Positions 5,269-6,206 of a stretch of 6,206 nucleotides of DNA are shown one piece after another. Made by a program: the position numbers and the translations under genes. Under the pieces are notes generated by a model. The model made no database searches. It saw only the letters and a list, made by a program, of their open reading frames with translations, and was not told the DNA's origin. Source of the stretch: an uncultured Muribaculaceae bacterium (GTDB taxonomy: Bacteria > Bacteroidota > Bacteroidia > Bacteroidales > Muribaculaceae); NCBI GenBank assembly GCA_910586175.1, contig CAJUIJ010000148.1, positions 1-6,206 of the forward strand. Reading direction: 5' to 3'. Position 1 is the stretch's first letter. Each line of letters opens with the position of its first letter.

Positions 5269-5303
5269 CAACCGAGGCTGACAACCAAGGCCCGACAACC
5301 GAC
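5265..5303 (+). repeat. Three imperfect tandem 13-bp repeats
   Basis: CTGACAACCGAGG (5265-5277), CTGACAACCAAGG (5278-5290) and CCCGACAACCGAC (5291-5303) follow head to tail. The first contains the stop codon of the membrane-protein gene. The shared core is GACAACC. They open a 326-base gene-poor gap (5269-5594) that otherwise holds one doubtful 25-codon ORF, GC-rich hairpins and a 7-bp repeat array. Confidence 0.6.
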
Positions 5304-5323
5304 AATGCAAAACCAAGACACAT

Positions 5324-5401
5324 ATGATGATACAGAATAATAGATTTTCGAATTTAACCGAACCCGAAAAGAAACCGCAGGCCGACTGCAAGGACGCTTG
5401 A
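5324..5401 (+). CDS. Possible 25-aa micropeptide ORF
   Basis: Tandem ATG codons at 5324 and 5327 open a 25-codon frame with product MMIQNNRFSNLTEPEKKPQA then DCKDA. It precedes the hairpin region and could be a leader peptide. The sequence is AT-rich and lacks the C-ending codon bias of its neighbours, and there is no Shine-Dalgarno site. I give it low confidence and see no homology. Confidence 0.2.
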   Translation: MMIQNNRFSNLTEPEKKPQADCKDA

Positions 5402-5421
5402 AGTTTTCATGTAAGGTTACC

Positions 5422-5451
5422 GTGCGCCGCCGTCGCGAGACGTCGCCGCAC
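5422..5451 (+). ncRNA. Long GC-rich hairpin with GCGA tetraloop
   Basis: GTGCGCCGCCGTC (5422-5434) faces GACGTCGCCGCAC (5439-5451) across the loop GCGA. Eleven of thirteen positions pair, interrupted by two single mismatches, and the loop is GNRA-class. It is the first and strongest helix of the structured stretch that ends at 5539. No T-tract follows, so it is not a simple terminator. It may form part of the same RNA as the multibranch element beside it. Confidence 0.6.
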
Positions 5452-5455
5452 ACAA

Positions 5456-5539
5456 GGGGAAGACGCCCACCGGGGGCGCACGAGAGCAGCGGCAAGAGCC
5501 GTGGCGCAATCCTGATCCGGTCCGACTCCGGACTTCCCC
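5456..5539 (+). ncRNA. Candidate multibranch structured RNA upstream of recT
   Basis: An 84-base block folds by eye into a closed junction. Closing stem: GGGGAAG (5456-5462) with CTTCCCC (5533-5539). Inside it are three hairpins: CGCCC/GGGCG (5464-5478, loop ACCGG); GCAGCGGC/GCCGTGGC (5486-5505, loop AAGA, one A-G mismatch and one G-U); and TCCG/CGGA (5521-5532, loop ACTC at 5525-5528), which could extend by stealing the last closing pair. The layout suggests an RNA with tertiary structure rather than a terminator. It lies between the hairpin at 5422-5451 and an unstructured repeat leading to the recT start, so it may be a cis element of that leader or a processed RNA. I do not recognise a known RNA class. 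Confidence 0.5.
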
Positions 5540-5542
5540 ACG

Positions 5543-5591
5543 ACTAAAAACTAATAACTAAAAACTAAAAACTAATAACTAAAAACTAAAC
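5543..5591 (+). repeat. Seven tandem 7-bp repeats ACTAAWA before recT
   Basis: Units in order: ACTAAAA, ACTAATA, ACTAAAA, ACTAAAA, ACTAATA, ACTAAAA, ACTAAAC, followed by AAA and the ATG at 5595. The first six units are two exact copies of a 21-bp block. Because 7 is not a multiple of 3, TAA codons fall in all three frames and block read-through into recT. The run has no G and cannot pair with itself, giving an open leader. It could favour ribosome loading or vary in copy number by slippage. Confidence 0.9.
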
Positions 5592-5594
5592 AAA

Positions 5595-6206
5595 ATGAGC
5601 AAACCGAAATTCACCGACACAATCTCAATGCTCCAAGGCATGGCGCCCTGGGACGTGCCGCTCAACCCCGAAGTGCAGAACCACATCACAGCCGTATTCA
5701 ACTCCATACACGGCGAGGGGGGCGAGGCCTTCTGCGAGCGCGAGGCACGCTACATACACCGCACCATCGTCGAGGACAAAAAGAAATGGACCGTCACTCC
5801 GCTCTCCGTCTTCCTCGCCTTCGTCGACCTCGCCGTCAAGAACCTCACCCTCGAGCCGGGCGCACAGGCGCTCTGCTACCTGCTCCACCGCTCCGTCAAG
5901 CTCCCCGCAGCAGGCGACAAGGAGGTCTGGGAAAACCGCGTATACATCGCCATCACCGGCTACGGCGAGATACTCCTGCGCCAACGGGCCGGCCAGATAC
6001 GCCACTGCGACACACCCACAGTAGTCTACGAAGGCGACGACTTCTCATACCGCGAGTCAGGCGGACGCAAGCAAGTCTCATACGCCCTCGACATCAACCA
6101 CAACCCGGCGCGTCCCCGGGCATGCTTCATGAAGATAACGCGCATCGACGGCTCCATCGACTACGCCATCATCCTGCCCGAAGCCTGGGCACGGCTATCC
6201 AAATAC
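5595..6206 (+). CDS. recT: RecT-family single-strand annealing protein, C-terminal end cut by window edge
   Basis: The frame is open from ATG 5595 to the right edge, 204 residues visible of a family usually about 250-330. Family features appear in order: a helical start (21-60), the central segment SVFLAFVDLAVKNLTLEPG (71-89) followed by QALCYLLHRS, then a conserved core YIAITGYGEILLRQRAGQIR (117-136), then VVYEGDDFSYRESGG (143-157), and the later strands YALDINHNP and CFMKITRIDGSIDYAIILP. These match the RecT/Redbeta pattern of a 'gL.P' helix, 'GY..l..R.G.i' and 'VyegD.f.y'. The protein would coat single-stranded DNA and anneal complementary strands in element recombination, usually with an exonuclease; a partner may lie beyond 6206. 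Strong C-ending codons place it in the early operon. Its leader has no Shine-Dalgarno site but a run of ACTAAWA repeats. Confidence 0.9.
   Translation, partial: MSKPKFTDTISMLQGMAPWDVPLNPEVQNHITAVFNSIHGEGGEAFCEREARYIHRTIVEDKKKWTVTPLSVFLAFVDLAVKNLTLEPGAQALCYLLHRSVKLPAAGDKEVWENRVYIAITGYGEILLRQRAGQIRHCDTPTVVYEGDDFSYRESGGRKQVSYALDINHNPARPRACFMKITRIDGSIDYAIILPEAWARLSKY

Noticed and set aside
4870..5495. Long minus-strand frames opposite the small early genes
   Set aside because: Cys/Arg/His-rich text with no domain; they arise because C-ending codons on the plus strand remove stops on the complement.
5344..5547. Open plus-strand frame of 67 codons through the structured stretch, Arg-rich product ending SGLPHD
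   Set aside because: It has no ATG, and its composition is explained by GC-rich hairpin arms. It should be tested by conservation because misannotated RNA and small proteins are easily confused here.
5625..6005. Minus-strand 126-codon frame opposite recT
   Set aside because: A shadow of the RecT reading frame, whose family motifs are clear on the plus strand.
1..6206. CRISPR array, tRNA or insertion sequence
   Set aside because: No spaced direct repeats of CRISPR length, no tRNA cloverleaf and no transposase or terminal inverted repeats were seen. The 7-bp and 13-bp arrays are tandem without spacers.

Overview
The window looks like the immunity and early region of a temperate, integrated element, most likely a prophage, in a Bacteroidales host (Bacteroides/Phocaeicola/Muribaculaceae-like). 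The basis is the gene order (integrase, cargo, S24 repressor, divergent early genes, RecT), a tyrosine recombinase of the kind common in that order, a perfect Bacteroidetes-type promoter (TTTG, 20 bp, TATCTTTG), and A-rich leaders without Shine-Dalgarno sites. No structural phage gene is visible, so an integrative element that borrowed phage modules cannot be excluded.

Left arm (1-3745, all minus strand): in transcription order it holds an XRE/S24 (CI/LexA-like) repressor, a predicted winged-helix plus PD-(D/E)XK nuclease, a lipoprotein, a candidate terminator, and a tyrosine integrase cut by the window edge just after its catalytic tyrosine. The short gaps and lack of an obvious internal promoter suggest the nuclease and lipoprotein are expressed with the repressor in the integrated state. 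That is where temperate phages often carry superinfection-immunity or defence cargo.

Control region (3741-3842): an AT-rich intergenic stretch holds four copies of the half-site TGCTAT/ATAGCA. They flank or overlap the rightward promoter, and one overlaps the repressor start codon. This is what an autoregulated repressor switch would look like.

Right arm (3877-6206, plus strand): small early genes with strongly C-ending codons lead to a RecT-like annealing protein that runs off the right edge. They are an 81-aa protein, a protein with a conserved-looking head and an odd tail, a 68-aa helix-turn-helix protein, a 55-aa protein and a 56-aa two-span membrane protein. Opposite the odd tail lies a plausible minus-strand 85-aa gene with its own promoter and dyad, a possible moron. 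Between the membrane protein and recT, about 325 bases hold 13-bp repeats, GC-rich hairpins that fold into a compact multibranch RNA, and seven tandem 7-bp repeats ending just before the recT start codon. The cargo pair, the antisense gene and the structured leader are the most likely places for undescribed biology.
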